Source: Acidimicrobiales bacterium
Lineage (GTDB): Bacteria > Actinomycetota > Acidimicrobiia > Acidimicrobiales > MedAcidi-G1
Reading direction: 5' to 3'
DNA length: 64,000 nt
NCBI GenBank assembly: GCA_014239855.1
Contig: JAAZXY010000001.1
Span: 120,198-184,197 of the forward strand
Part shown: positions 1-7,634 of the stretch, piece by piece
How positions within the stretch are numbered: the stretch's first letter is position 1
Layout: every line of letters starts with the position of its first letter
Position numbers and translations under genes: made by a program
The notes under the pieces: model-generated
Told to the model about the DNA's origin: nothing
Databases searched by the model: none
The model's input: the letters and a program-made list of their open reading frames with translations, nothing else

Positions 1-232
1 GCCGCTCCACCATGGCGTCGTGGTGGGCCATACCCCGGACGGTGACCAGCACATCCAGTTCCGACGCCGCTGATTCGGTCGAAGCACCGGAGGCTTCCTC
101 GACAATCCAACGCGACTCCCGGAGCGCCGAACCGGCGTCATGTCCGGCGGCCAGCAGTCGTCCCTCGGTCTCGGCCAGCACCTCACGCCACGAGATGGTT
201 CCCGCTTCCGGCACCTCGGGTGCCTCAGGCAC
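1..232 (-). CDS. prmC: PrmC/HemK release-factor glutamine methyltransferase, N-terminal fragment
   Basis: This gene runs off the left edge, so only about 77 N-terminal residues are present. They translate without a stop and show the helical N-terminal domain of PrmC (TISWREVLAETEGRLL, then RESRWIVEEASG). PrmC methylates the GGQ glutamine of RF1/RF2. The GTG start at 232 overlaps the prfA stop (225-227), the usual coupling of prfA-prmC. The methyltransferase domain with its NPPY motif lies outside the window. Identification rests on the N-terminal pattern plus position directly behind prfA. Confidence 0.82.
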   Translation of the reverse strand, partial: MPEAPEVPEAGTISWREVLAETEGRLLAAGHDAGSALRESRWIVEEASGASTESAASELDVLVTVRGMAHHDAMVER

Positions 233-1313
233 CGGCGGCCGGCCCGTCCTCCAGGCCGGCGGCCAACTGACGGGTGCGCTCGTCAGACAGGAGCGCATCG
301 GTCACGTCGTCCAGTTCGCCAGCCAGGATCCGATCCAACTTGTGGAGGGTCAGACCGATGCGATGATCGGTGACCCGGTTCTCCTTGAAGTTGTAGGTCC
401 GGATCTTCTCCGACCGGCCGCCGCTTCCCACCTGACCCCGCCGGGCTTCGGAAGCCTCCGACATCTGGCGTTCCTGCTCGATCTGGAGGAGCCGGGACCG
501 CAGCACCCGCAGGGCCTTGGTCTTGTTCTGGAGCTGGCTCTTCTCGTCCTGCATCGACACGACCAACCCGGTCGGCTTATGGGTGAGCCGCACCGCCGAG
601 TCGGTGGTGTTGACCGACTGGCCGCCCGGCCCGGAGGCCCGGTACACGTCGACCTGGAGGTCGTTCTCGTCGAGTTCCACCTCGACCTCGTCGGCCTCGG
701 GCAGCACGCTGACCGTCGCCGACGAGGTGTGGATCCGACCCTGGGACTCGGTCACCGGAACCCGCTGCACCCGGTGCACCCCACCTTCGTACTTGAGGCG
801 GGTCCAGGCGTCATCTCCCTTGACCAGGACCATGACCTCACTGAAGCCCCCCATGTCGGACTCACGGGCCTCCAGCGGTTCGATCTTCCAGCCGTGGATC
901 ACCGCGAAGGCCAGGTACATCTCGTGGAGGTCGCGGGCGAACAGGTTGGCCTCCTCGCCACCCTCGGCGCCCCGGATCTCGACGATGACCGGCCGTCCGT
1001 CGTTGGGGTCCCGGGGGAGCAGCAGGTTGCGGAGGTCGGCCTCCAGACGCACGATCTCCGTCTCCAGTTCGGAGATCTCCGTGCGGAGCTGATCACGATC
1101 ATCACCTTCGGCCATGTCAGCCAACTCCCGGGCCGTCTCGAGGTCACCGTGGGCGGCAGCCAACGGACGGCCCACGGCCAGCACCTCGTCGAGTTCCTTG
1201 AAGCGACGACCGGCCGCCTGAAGGCGGTCCGAATCACTGATCACCTCAGGATCGGCGAGTCTCGACTCCACCTCTGAATATTCGGCCTCGAGGGCCTCCA
1301 CCTGGTCCAGCAC
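225..1313 (-). CDS. prfA: Peptide chain release factor 1
   Basis: RF1 recognises UAA and UAG at the ribosomal A site and triggers peptidyl-tRNA hydrolysis. The 362-residue product has normal family length. It carries the catalytic GGQ motif in ASGPGGQSVNTTDSAVRLTH and an N-terminal coiled-coil (MLDQVEALEAEYSEVESRL). The start is GTG at 1313, which matches the usual RF1 N-terminus. It sits in the order rho, rpmE, unknown gene, prfA, prmC, all on the minus strand, so it is probably part of a translation/termination operon. Confidence 0.97.
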   Translation of the reverse strand: MLDQVEALEAEYSEVESRLADPEVISDSDRLQAAGRRFKELDEVLAVGRPLAAAHGDLETARELADMAEGDDRDQLRTEISELETEIVRLEADLRNLLLPRDPNDGRPVIVEIRGAEGGEEANLFARDLHEMYLAFAVIHGWKIEPLEARESDMGGFSEVMVLVKGDDAWTRLKYEGGVHRVQRVPVTESQGRIHTSSATVSVLPEADEVEVELDENDLQVDVYRASGPGGQSVNTTDSAVRLTHKPTGLVVSMQDEKSQLQNKTKALRVLRSRLLQIEQERQMSEASEARRGQVGSGGRSEKIRTYNFKENRVTDHRIGLTLHKLDRILAGELDDVTDALLSDERTRQLAAGLEDGPAAGA

Positions 1314-1366
1314 CGGATCAAGGCTAGCGAGGGGTCCGCGGTGGACCCCGGTGGTGATCGGGCGGG

Positions 1367-2404
1367 TCAGGCGTCCCAGCTGCAGGTCACGCCGACCACC
1401 GTGGTCGGCACCCGGAGTCGGGCCATCACCCGCTCCACCGGTGCCATCACGTCACGGGCTGGAAGGGCCACCACCACCCGGTCCGGTTCCTCGCGCAGCA
1501 CCAGTTCAGCAACTGCCGAGACGAGTCGGGGGTCGACCCCCACCGAACAGACCACCAGTACCCGGCTCCCGTCGGCGTCGCTCCCCACGGCCGGAGCCGG
1601 TGCCGGGTCACGGAGGTTCAGGCGCTCGTCGGCCGGATCCACCGACGTCAGGTCGACCAGCCCCACCGTCTCCGGAGCGGCACACAGGTCACGACGCATC
1701 CACCGTTCCCGAGCCAGCGAAGCCAGAGGATGGGCACCGGCCCCCGGTCGGCGCTGCGCCCGTACCAGGTCGGCCGCGGCGGCCAGCGCCTCGGCATCGG
1801 AACGCCCGGCACGCATCAGCACGCCGGCTTCCCGATCGAATCGACCTACGCCCACCTCGATCGCCGGCGGGATGCCCGAGCCATCGTCGGCAGGCTCGCC
1901 GGTCATCGGGTCGATCCCGTCGACCACTCGGACGACCTCCAGGCCCAGCACCTCGCCCCGCCAGGCGCCGTGTTCCAGGATCGGCTCGACGCCGACGCCT
2001 CGACAGAGGTCGTCGAACTCGACCGCGAATCCATCCGGCGACGTGTCCGGCGCCGGATCCGGCGCGGCGGCCGGCGCCACCACGGTCAGCGAGCGACCGT
2101 CGACGTGGCAGACCTCGGGCGACGGCTCGAGCGCGCTCACCCGACGGGTGGCCAGGGCGGCCTCGTCGGCGTCGTCGAAACAGACGGTCAGCGGTGTGGA
2201 ATCACCATGACGACCGGCCCGCAGCAGTCCGGCCCCGAGGGCAGAGCCGGGCTGGTCCTCGGACGCCAGCGTCCAGAGGCGGACGCCGTCAAAGAGGTGG
2301 TCGCCGTCGGGTTCCGGGACTGACGCTGCGCCGGATGCCTCGGCGACCAGGGCGCGCAACTTCGCCCCACGAAGGGCGGTGCGACGCTCGGGATCGAGGG
2401 CCAC
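1367..2404 (-). CDS. Conserved hypothetical protein between rpmE and prfA
   Basis: A 345-residue protein that I do not recognise. It starts with GTG at 2404. Visible pieces are a C-terminal alpha/beta segment (RVLVVCSVGVDPRLVSAVAELVL, then DRVVVALPARDVM) that reads like a Rossmann-type strand-helix unit, and a Pro/Asp-rich stretch in the middle (APAAAPDPAPDTSPDG). There is no signal peptide or membrane segment. Codon use matches its neighbours, and it lies in the gap between rpmE and prfA, so a link to translation or release-factor methylation is possible by position only. A strong hairpin separates it from rpmE. Confidence 0.6.
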   Translation of the reverse strand: MALDPERRTALRGAKLRALVAEASGAASVPEPDGDHLFDGVRLWTLASEDQPGSALGAGLLRAGRHGDSTPLTVCFDDADEAALATRRVSALEPSPEVCHVDGRSLTVVAPAAAPDPAPDTSPDGFAVEFDDLCRGVGVEPILEHGAWRGEVLGLEVVRVVDGIDPMTGEPADDGSGIPPAIEVGVGRFDREAGVLMRAGRSDAEALAAAADLVRAQRRPGAGAHPLASLARERWMRRDLCAAPETVGLVDLTSVDPADERLNLRDPAPAPAVGSDADGSRVLVVCSVGVDPRLVSAVAELVLREEPDRVVVALPARDVMAPVERVMARLRVPTTVVGVTCSWDA

Positions 2405-2428
2405 GGTGTGTCCGGTCAGGAGTTGGCC

Positions 2429-2463
2429 CGGTTCGCTTCAGCCTGATCGGCCGAAGCGAACCG
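2429..2463 (-). terminator. Perfect 11-bp hairpin between rpmE and the next gene
   Basis: CGGTTCGCTTC (2429-2439) and its exact reverse complement GAAGCGAACCG (2453-2463) flank a 13-nt loop. The hairpin starts 10 nt beyond the rpmE stop on the minus strand and ends 25 nt before the downstream GTG start. No T-tract follows. It could be a U-less terminator, an attenuator or an mRNA processing/stabilising hairpin that sets rpmE levels apart from those of prfA. Confidence 0.6.
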
Positions 2464-2472
2464 TGAGGAGGC

Positions 2473-2727
2473 TCAGCCCTTGCGGCGCTGGCCGTATCGG
2501 CGCTCGAAGCGCTCGACGCGACCGGCGGTGTCCACGATCTTCATCGTGCCGGTGAAGAACGGGTGGCTGGCCGACGAGATCTCGACCTTGACCAGCGGGT
2601 ACTCCACGCCGTCGTCCAGGGTGATCACATCCGCGGTCTCAACCGTCGAACGGATCACGAAGTTGGTGCCCTCGGAAAGGTCCTGAAAGACCACGGGGCG
2701 ATAGTTCGGGTGGATGTCCTGCTTCAT
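2473..2727 (-). CDS. rpmE: 50S ribosomal protein L31, zinc-free (type B/C-minus)
   Basis: An 84-residue L31. The sequence begins MKQDIHPNYRPVVFQDLSEG and contains ISSASHPFFTG, the pattern of type B L31 (RpmE2/YtiA). No cysteine is present, so the zinc ribbon of the C-plus form is missing. The chosen ATG at 2727 gives the family N-terminus; the reading frame stays open upstream but that extension is not conserved-looking. It occupies the classical rho-rpmE-prfA slot, which usually holds the zinc-binding form in many bacteria. Zinc-free paralogues are commonly under Zur control; no Zur box was identified here. Confidence 0.93.
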   Translation of the reverse strand: MKQDIHPNYRPVVFQDLSEGTNFVIRSTVETADVITLDDGVEYPLVKVEISSASHPFFTGTMKIVDTAGRVERFERRYGQRRKG

Positions 2728-2822
2728 AACTCGTCCAGTCTGCGGTGCGATCGGGGGTTCGGCAACCCGCGTGACGGGTGGCCATCGGGTATCGGGTCCG
2801 GGTGTCGGATCCGGACACCCGG

Positions 2823-4646
2823 TCAATCACCCATGCTCGGTCCCTTGGCGATCTCCACCAGGAACTCTTCGTTGTTGTTGAAGGTCTTGAGTCGGTCGAT
2901 GAGCAGCTCGAGACCGGCCGCCGCACCACTGCCGTCGTTGGCCAGGCCGTTGAGGACCCGACGCAACTTCCACACCTGGTTCAGCTGCTTGCGCTCGAAC
3001 AGGAGCTCTTCGTGACGGGTCGACGAGGCGTCCACGTCGATGGCCGGGTAGACCCGACGCTCGGCGATCCGACGGTCCAGGCGCAGCTCCATGTTGCCGG
3101 TGCCCTTGAACTCCTCGAAGATCACCTCGTCCATCTTGGAACCGGTGTCGACCAGCGCGGTGGCCAGGACGGTCAGTGAGCCGCCCTCCTCGAGGTTTCG
3201 TGCCGCACCGAAGAAACGCTTCGGTGGGTAGAGCGCACCGCTGTCCACACCACCGGACATGATCCGACCGGTGGCCGGGGCGGCCAGGTTGTAGGCCCGC
3301 GACAGCCGGGTGATGCCGTCCAGGACGATCACCACGTCGTCGCCGTACTCGACCATTCGCTTGGCCCGCTCGATGGTGACCTCGGCCAGCTGGGTGTGCT
3401 CGTCGCTGGGACGGTCGAACGTGGATCCGACCACCTCGCCACGCTGCAACCAGCGCTTCATGTCGGTGACCTCTTCGGGTCGCTCGTCGACCAGCAGGAC
3501 GATGAGCTTCACCTCGGGGTGGTTGGTCTCGATGGACCGCACGATCGACTTCATGATCGTGGTCTTGCCCGCCTTGGGGGGCGACACGATCATCCCTCGC
3601 TGGCCCTTGCCGATCGGCGAGAGCAGGTCGATGATCCGGGCCGTCATGTTGGTCGGATCACCGTCGATCTCCATGCGGAGCTTCTCGTCGGGGAACAGCG
3701 GGGTGAGGTCCTCGAACCGGGGTCGGCTCTTGGCCAACTCGGGGTCCCGACCGTTGACCTTGTCGATACGAAGGAGTGCCGGGTTCTTCTCGCTGCGGTT
3801 GGCCGGCCGGGAGGCGCCGACCAGGTGGTCCCCCCGTCGCAGGCTGAACTGGCGGACCTGCTTGACCGAGATGTAGGCGTCGTTCTTGGACGGCTTGTAG
3901 CCACCGGTCCGCAGGAAGCCGTAGCCCTCGTCCCGGAGGTCGAGGTGACCCTCGATCTCGACGGGCTCGCCGTCCCAGACCTCTTCGGGACCGCTCGGCT
4001 GGTCGCGCTCACGGCCCCGACGGCGGCGGCGGCGGTTGCCCGGCTCGGCATCACCCTGACCGTCACGGTTCTGGCCGCCCTGACCATCACGGTTCTGGCC
4101 ACGGTTCTGGCCACCCTGACGACCACCCTGGCCGTCGCGGTTCTGGCCACGGTTCTGGCCACCCTGCCCGTCGCGGTTCTGGCCACGGTTCTGGCCACCC
4201 TGACGACCACCCTGGCCGCGATCGCCGTCACGGTCCGACCTCTGGTCGCCCGATCGGTCGGCGCCATCGGCGCTGCCGGCTTCTGCGCCGGCTTCGTCGC
4301 TGGCTTCTGGGCCGGCTCCCGCGTTGGTCTCCGAGCCGTCGGGAGCCTCGGCGGCGGCAGCCACCTCCCATTCGGCCGGCGGCTCCTCATCGGACGCCTC
4401 AGCAGAGGCCGTGGTCTCGCCCTCGGCAGCTTCAGGAACATCGGCAGCTTCAGCAGCGCCGGTGCGGGCCCGTCCGCCATTGGAGGACGAGCCGTTGCCT
4501 CCACCGGACAGGTCCAGGATCAGATCGACGATCTCCGCCTTGCGGGCGCGCGATCCGGGCTTGCCGCCCAACGCAGTGGCGATCGTCGTCAGTTCGTCGC
4601 GGTCCTTGCTTTCCAGCGTTCCGCGTTCCAGTTGGGTGGAGTCCAT
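2823..4646 (-). CDS. rho: Transcription termination factor Rho with long Gln/Asn/Gly/Arg insertion
   Basis: A 607-residue Rho, far longer than the roughly 420 residues of E. coli Rho. Domains in order: N-terminal Rho_N/SAP-like helices (residues about 1-50), a low-complexity insert (about 50-220) that is first Ala/Glu rich and then repeats GQNRDGQGG units followed by [11 protein letters not shown], the cold-shock-like RNA-binding domain with GYGFLR, and the ATPase. Walker A is SPPKAGKTT, and the Walker B region is [16 protein letters not shown]. Such inserts are typical of actinobacterial Rho and add RNA binding. The ATG at 4646 was preferred to an upstream in-frame ATG at 4766 because it matches the family start. 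The gene is preceded by a predicted promoter and a structured leader of about 285 nt. Confidence 0.97.
   Translation of the reverse strand: MDSTQLERGTLESKDRDELTTIATALGGKPGSRARKAEIVDLILDLSGGGNGSSSNGGRARTGAAEAADVPEAAEGETTASAEASDEEPPAEWEVAAAAEAPDGSETNAGAGPEASDEAGAEAGSADGADRSGDQRSDRDGDRGQGGRQGGQNRGQNRDGQGGQNRGQNRDGQGGRQGGQNRGQNRDGQGGQNRDGQGDAEPGNRRRRRRGRERDQPSGPEEVWDGEPVEIEGHLDLRDEGYGFLRTGGYKPSKNDAYISVKQVRQFSLRRGDHLVGASRPANRSEKNPALLRIDKVNGRDPELAKSRPRFEDLTPLFPDEKLRMEIDGDPTNMTARIIDLLSPIGKGQRGMIVSPPKAGKTTIMKSIVRSIETNHPEVKLIVLLVDERPEEVTDMKRWLQRGEVVGSTFDRPSDEHTQLAEVTIERAKRMVEYGDDVVIVLDGITRLSRAYNLAAPATGRIMSGGVDSGALYPPKRFFGAARNLEEGGSLTVLATALVDTGSKMDEVIFEEFKGTGNMELRLDRRIAERRVYPAIDVDASSTRHEELLFERKQLNQVWKLRRVLNGLANDGSGAAAGLELLIDRLKTFNNNEEFLVEIAKGPSMGD
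4053..4220 (-). repeat. In-frame GQNRDGQGG repeats in rho
   Basis: Degenerate tandem copies of units encoding [13 protein letters not shown] and GGRQGGQNR, visible on the plus strand as repeated cacggttctggccaccctga-like blocks. They form the polar, arginine-containing part of the Rho insertion just before the RNA-binding domain. Repeat-driven length variation between strains is likely. Confidence 0.85.
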
Positions 4647-4666
4647 GCTCACAACACCTGTTTCTC

Positions 4667-4733
4667 GAGGGCCGTCGGGCCTTCGGTTTTCGAGGGCCAG
4701 AAGCCCTACGGGTCTTCCGAGGACCAGAGGCCC
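4667..4733 (-). repeat. Three spaced 15-bp hairpin repeats in the rho leader
   Basis: On the plus strand the units are gaggaccagaggccc (4719-4733), gagggccagaagccc (4692-4706) and gagggccgtcgggcc (4667-4681), spaced 27 and 25 nt. In the minus-strand RNA each can fold on itself: GGGCC-TCT-GGUCC, GGGC-UUCUG-GCCC and GGCC-CGAC-GGCC. The last unit ends about 20 nt before the rho start codon. Confidence 0.6.
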
Positions 4734-4741
4734 ATCGGATG

Positions 4742-4767
4742 GATGCGAACCGGGTTCGGTTCGCATC
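4742..4767 (-). repeat. Perfect 10-bp inverted repeat in the rho leader
   Basis: GATGCGAACC (4742-4751) and GGTTCGCATC (4758-4767) flank a 6-nt loop. No T-tract follows on either strand, so it looks like an RNA structural element of the leader rather than a classical terminator. Confidence 0.6.
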
Positions 4768-4783
4768 GGGATTCACCGTCCAC

Positions 4784-4819
4784 CACCGAAGATCAGAATG
4801 GCACCGAAGATCGGAATGG
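4784..4819. repeat. 18-bp tandem duplication in the rho leader
   Basis: caccgaagatcagaatgg (4784-4801) is followed at once by caccgaagatcggaatgg (4802-4819), differing at one base. Confidence 0.8.
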
Positions 4820-4937
4820 AGGGCGTGTCGTGGACGGCATTCCCGGAGTCCTCTTCGATCCGCGGACCACGAAGTGGCATCCGGGGAGGAGGAAACGAGG
4901 TTTCCGGAGAACACGTCGCCCGCCCGACGACCTGTTC

Positions 4938-4967
4938 ACTGTACCGAATCGCCGCGAACGACGACAA
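4938..4967 (-). promoter_or_regulatory. Predicted rho promoter
   Basis: On the minus strand TTGTCG (plus 4962-4967) is followed after an 18-nt spacer by TACAGT (plus 4938-4943), a good TAnnnT -10. The start of transcription would fall near 4931. It lies between the apgM terminator hairpin and rho, which makes rho the first gene of its own unit. Confidence 0.55.
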
Positions 4968-4985
4968 CATGCCCCCGGTGAAACC

Positions 4986-5004
4986 CCCCGGATCCCTTCC
5001 GGGG
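4986..5004 (-). terminator. Terminator-like hairpin after the phosphoglycerate-mutase-like gene
   Basis: CCCCGGA (4986-4992) and TCCGGGG (4998-5004) form a perfect 7-bp GC-rich stem with a 5-nt loop, 8 nt past the stop codon of the gene ending at 5013. On the minus strand it is followed by GGTTTC. It probably ends the argS-lysA-hom-thrC transcript. Confidence 0.55.
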
Positions 5005-5012
5005 TACGGAAA

Positions 5013-6176
5013 TCAGCCGGCGAGCAACCGTCCCATGAGGGCATGACCGGGCACCGGATCCTGATCGGCCACCCCGACCTCGGTGAACGTGCCTCCCGGG
5101 CCGTCGACCGCCGAATCCACCAGCAGGTACGGCACGGGATCCGGGGTGTGGGTCCGGGTGGTCAACGGTGTGGCGTGGTCCGGGAGCATCAGCAGGCGCC
5201 ACGGCCCCATGGCATCCAGTGCCGGCACCAGGTCAGCCAGGATGCGGCGGTCCCAATCCTCGAGGGCCTGCACCTTGGCGGCCACGTCCCCGGCGTGGCC
5301 GGCCTCATCGGTGGCCTCCACGTGGATCACGAACAGGTCGAGACCTGCCTGCAACTCGGCCAGGGCGATGTCGCGCTTGCCCTCGTAGTCGGTGTCGTAC
5401 CACCCGGTGGCGCCGGGGATGTCACAGATCTTCATGCCCGACAGCACGCCGATGCCGCGTACCAGGTCCACCGCGGTGACCAGACCGGCCTCGACACCGT
5501 GGGTCTCGCGGAACGACGGCACCTGGGGCTGGAAGCCCTGACCCCACAACCAGGTCTGGTCGGCCTCCATGTCGAACCGCTCCATGACCTCCCGGGAGGC
5601 CTCCATGACCTCGATGAGCCGTCCGGCCGCCGGGCCGGTGGGCAGCACGATGGGATCACCGGACAGGTCGTGCGGGGGGGTGCAGTCGGCGTCGATCCAT
5701 TCCTTGGGGGCGATCATGGCGTTGCGGAATCCCACGCCGGCCAGGAACTCGACGCCGTCGTAGCGGGGCGCCACCTCGGCCTGCAGGGCGGCCACCACTG
5801 CGGCACCCTCCTCGCTGGACGGGTTGGCACCCGCGTAGTCAGCCATCACCCCATCGCGGACCACCACCAGGTTGCAGCGGAAGGCCGTCTGGTCGGGACG
5901 CAGCGTGCGACCCATGGCCGCCACCTCGATGGGGGCCCGACCGGTGTGGAACTGGGCCGGGTCGAATCCCATGATCGACATGTTCCCGACATCGCTGCCC
6001 GGGGGCATGCCCTCGGGAATCACCGCGGCGCTGCCCACCTCGGCCCGCGCCGCAAGGGCGTCCAGCACCGGCATGTGGGCGACCTCCAGAGGAGTCCGCC
6101 CGTCGAGTTCGGGCACCGGAAGATCGGCACAACCATCGGGAACGCAGACGACATATTTCATGGCGAGGGGTTTCAT
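5013..6176 (-). CDS. Archaeal-type phosphoglycerate-mutase-like enzyme, candidate homoserine kinase of the threonine operon
   Basis: 387 residues of the alkaline-phosphatase superfamily, closest to the archaeal cofactor-independent phosphoglycerate mutase group (ApgM). The N-terminal metal site PDGCADLP, the serine motif [14 protein letters not shown], the DEAGHAGD metal motif and LLPDHATP are all present. It is the last gene of a run hom, thrC, this gene, 49 bp behind thrC, and no canonical thrB is visible nearby. ApgM-like proteins in such positions have been proposed as non-orthologous homoserine kinases; a plain glycolytic mutase remains possible. Two ATGs (6176, 6161) are in frame; the first has AAGGA about 10 nt upstream. 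Confidence 0.85.
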   Translation of the reverse strand: MKPLAMKYVVCVPDGCADLPVPELDGRTPLEVAHMPVLDALAARAEVGSAAVIPEGMPPGSDVGNMSIMGFDPAQFHTGRAPIEVAAMGRTLRPDQTAFRCNLVVVRDGVMADYAGANPSSEEGAAVVAALQAEVAPRYDGVEFLAGVGFRNAMIAPKEWIDADCTPPHDLSGDPIVLPTGPAAGRLIEVMEASREVMERFDMEADQTWLWGQGFQPQVPSFRETHGVEAGLVTAVDLVRGIGVLSGMKICDIPGATGWYDTDYEGKRDIALAELQAGLDLFVIHVEATDEAGHAGDVAAKVQALEDWDRRILADLVPALDAMGPWRLLMLPDHATPLTTRTHTPDPVPYLLVDSAVDGPGGTFTEVGVADQDPVPGHALMGRLLAG

Positions 6177-6225
6177 GAGGGGGTCATCCTTCCAGATCGA
6201 TTTCCAGATCGGCGGTTCACATCGG

Positions 6226-7602
6226 TCACCGTCGGTGGGCCCGCACGAAGTCCTCGATGACGGCGAGGTCGGCGGGCAGGGCGGTCAGACGTTCGGGCCG
6301 CTCGTGGAGGTCGGCCAGATGGACGGGGAGTTCCGGCCGGGAGCCGGTGGCCGCCTCGACGGCGTCGGGGAACTTGGCCGGATGGGCCGTGGCCAGGGCC
6401 ACCATGGGGATCGACGGATCACGCCGGCACGCCCGGGCGGCCAGCACGCCGACCGCCGTGTGCGGGTCCAGCACCAGTCCCGACCGGTCGGCCTCGTCGG
6501 CAATGCAGTCCCGGACGGCATCGTCGCCGAAACGGGCACCGGTCCATCCGTCGGCCAGGGCGGCGTGCTGGGCGGGATCCAACCGGAAGTCACCGGTGGC
6601 CCGGAAGTCGTCCAGTTGGGCGCCCACTGCGGCGCCGTCACGTCCGTTCATCTCGAACAGCAGCCGCTCCAGGTTGGACGACACCTGGATGTCCATGCTG
6701 GGCGACGTGGTGGGCACCACAGCGGCGAGACCCATCGTCCCCTCGGTGAAGAACCGGGTCAGGACGTCGTTGGTGTTGCTGCCCACCACCAACTGGGGCA
6801 CGGCCAGGCCGGACAGGCGGGCCACGTGGCCGGCGAAGACGTTGCCGAAGTTGCCGGTGGGCACCGAGAAGGCCACCGGGGAGCGGCGTCCCCCGAGGCG
6901 CTCGGCGGCCACCACGTAGTAGACGACCTGGGCCATGACCCGGGCCCAGTTGATGGAGTTGACCGCCGAGAGGCGCACCTCATCGCGAAACGACACGTCG
7001 GCGAACATGGCCTTCACCAGGTCCTGGCAGTCGTCGAACGTGCCGTCCACGGCCACGTTGTGCACGTTGGCCGACGGCACGGTGGTCATCTGCCGACGCT
7101 GCACGTCGGACACCCGCCCTGAGGGATGGAGGATCACGATGTCGACCGCATCCCGGTCCCGGCAGGCCTCTATGGCCGCCGACCCGGTGTCGCCCGAGGT
7201 GGCGCCGACAATGGTCACCCGCTCCCCGCGTCGGGAGAGTTCGTGGTCGAAAAGGCGCCCCACCAGTTGCAGGGCCACGTCCTTGAAGGCCAGCGTCGGC
7301 CCGTGGAACAGCTCCATCAGGTGGATGCCGTCCGACAGTTCGACGAGCGGCGTCACGTCCGGGGCGTCGAAGGCCGCGTAGGCGTCAGCTGCCATGGCGG
7401 CGAAGTCGTCCTCGCTGATCGATCCGGCGACGAACGGCGCCATGACCTCGACCGCGGTCTCCACGTAGTCACCCCGACCACCGTCGGCCAGCGTCGGCCA
7501 TGACTCGGGCACGTACAGGCCGCCGTCGTCGGCCAGACCGGCCAGCAGGGTGTCGCCGAAGTCCAGAACCGGGGCCGATCCCCGGGTGCTCACGTATCGC
7601 AT
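6226..7602 (-). CDS. thrC: Threonine synthase
   Basis: 458 residues, PLP-dependent, converting O-phosphohomoserine to threonine. The PLP lysine sits in GPTLAFKDVALQ (Lys107), the N-terminus MRYVSTRGSAP is typical, and VGATSGDTGSAAIE forms the phosphate-binding loop. The length fits the longer (E. coli/yeast-type) threonine synthases. It lies 32 bp behind hom and 49 bp before the ApgM-like gene in the threonine branch cluster. Confidence 0.96.
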   Translation of the reverse strand: MRYVSTRGSAPVLDFGDTLLAGLADDGGLYVPESWPTLADGGRGDYVETAVEVMAPFVAGSISEDDFAAMAADAYAAFDAPDVTPLVELSDGIHLMELFHGPTLAFKDVALQLVGRLFDHELSRRGERVTIVGATSGDTGSAAIEACRDRDAVDIVILHPSGRVSDVQRRQMTTVPSANVHNVAVDGTFDDCQDLVKAMFADVSFRDEVRLSAVNSINWARVMAQVVYYVVAAERLGGRRSPVAFSVPTGNFGNVFAGHVARLSGLAVPQLVVGSNTNDVLTRFFTEGTMGLAAVVPTTSPSMDIQVSSNLERLLFEMNGRDGAAVGAQLDDFRATGDFRLDPAQHAALADGWTGARFGDDAVRDCIADEADRSGLVLDPHTAVGVLAARACRRDPSIPMVALATAHPAKFPDAVEAATGSRPELPVHLADLHERPERLTALPADLAVIEDFVRAHRR

Positions 7603-7634
7603 GTCGACCTGTTCCCCGGGGAGCCGCAGGGCCG

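Larger units (their letters stand above)
4647..4931 (-). promoter_or_regulatory. Long structured 5' leader of rho
   Basis: About 285 nt separate the predicted transcription start from the rho ATG, with no credible ORF inside. Reading toward rho it contains an 18-bp tandem duplication (4802-4819 and 4784-4801), a perfect 10-bp hairpin (4742-4767) and three related 15-bp hairpin units (4719-4733, 4692-4706, 4667-4681). Rho genes in several bacteria are autoregulated through Rho-dependent termination in the leader; the layout fits this, but the mechanism here is inferred. Confidence 0.55.

Noticed and set aside
4742..4767. Hairpin considered as a riboswitch or tRNA-like element
   Set aside because: It is a simple 10-bp stem without conserved aptamer sequence; it is reported only as part of the rho leader.
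3396..6260. 954-aa plus-strand open frame opposite rho and the ApgM-like gene
   Set aside because: It is the antisense of two well-supported genes, has low-complexity repeats mirroring the rho insert, and shows no domain.
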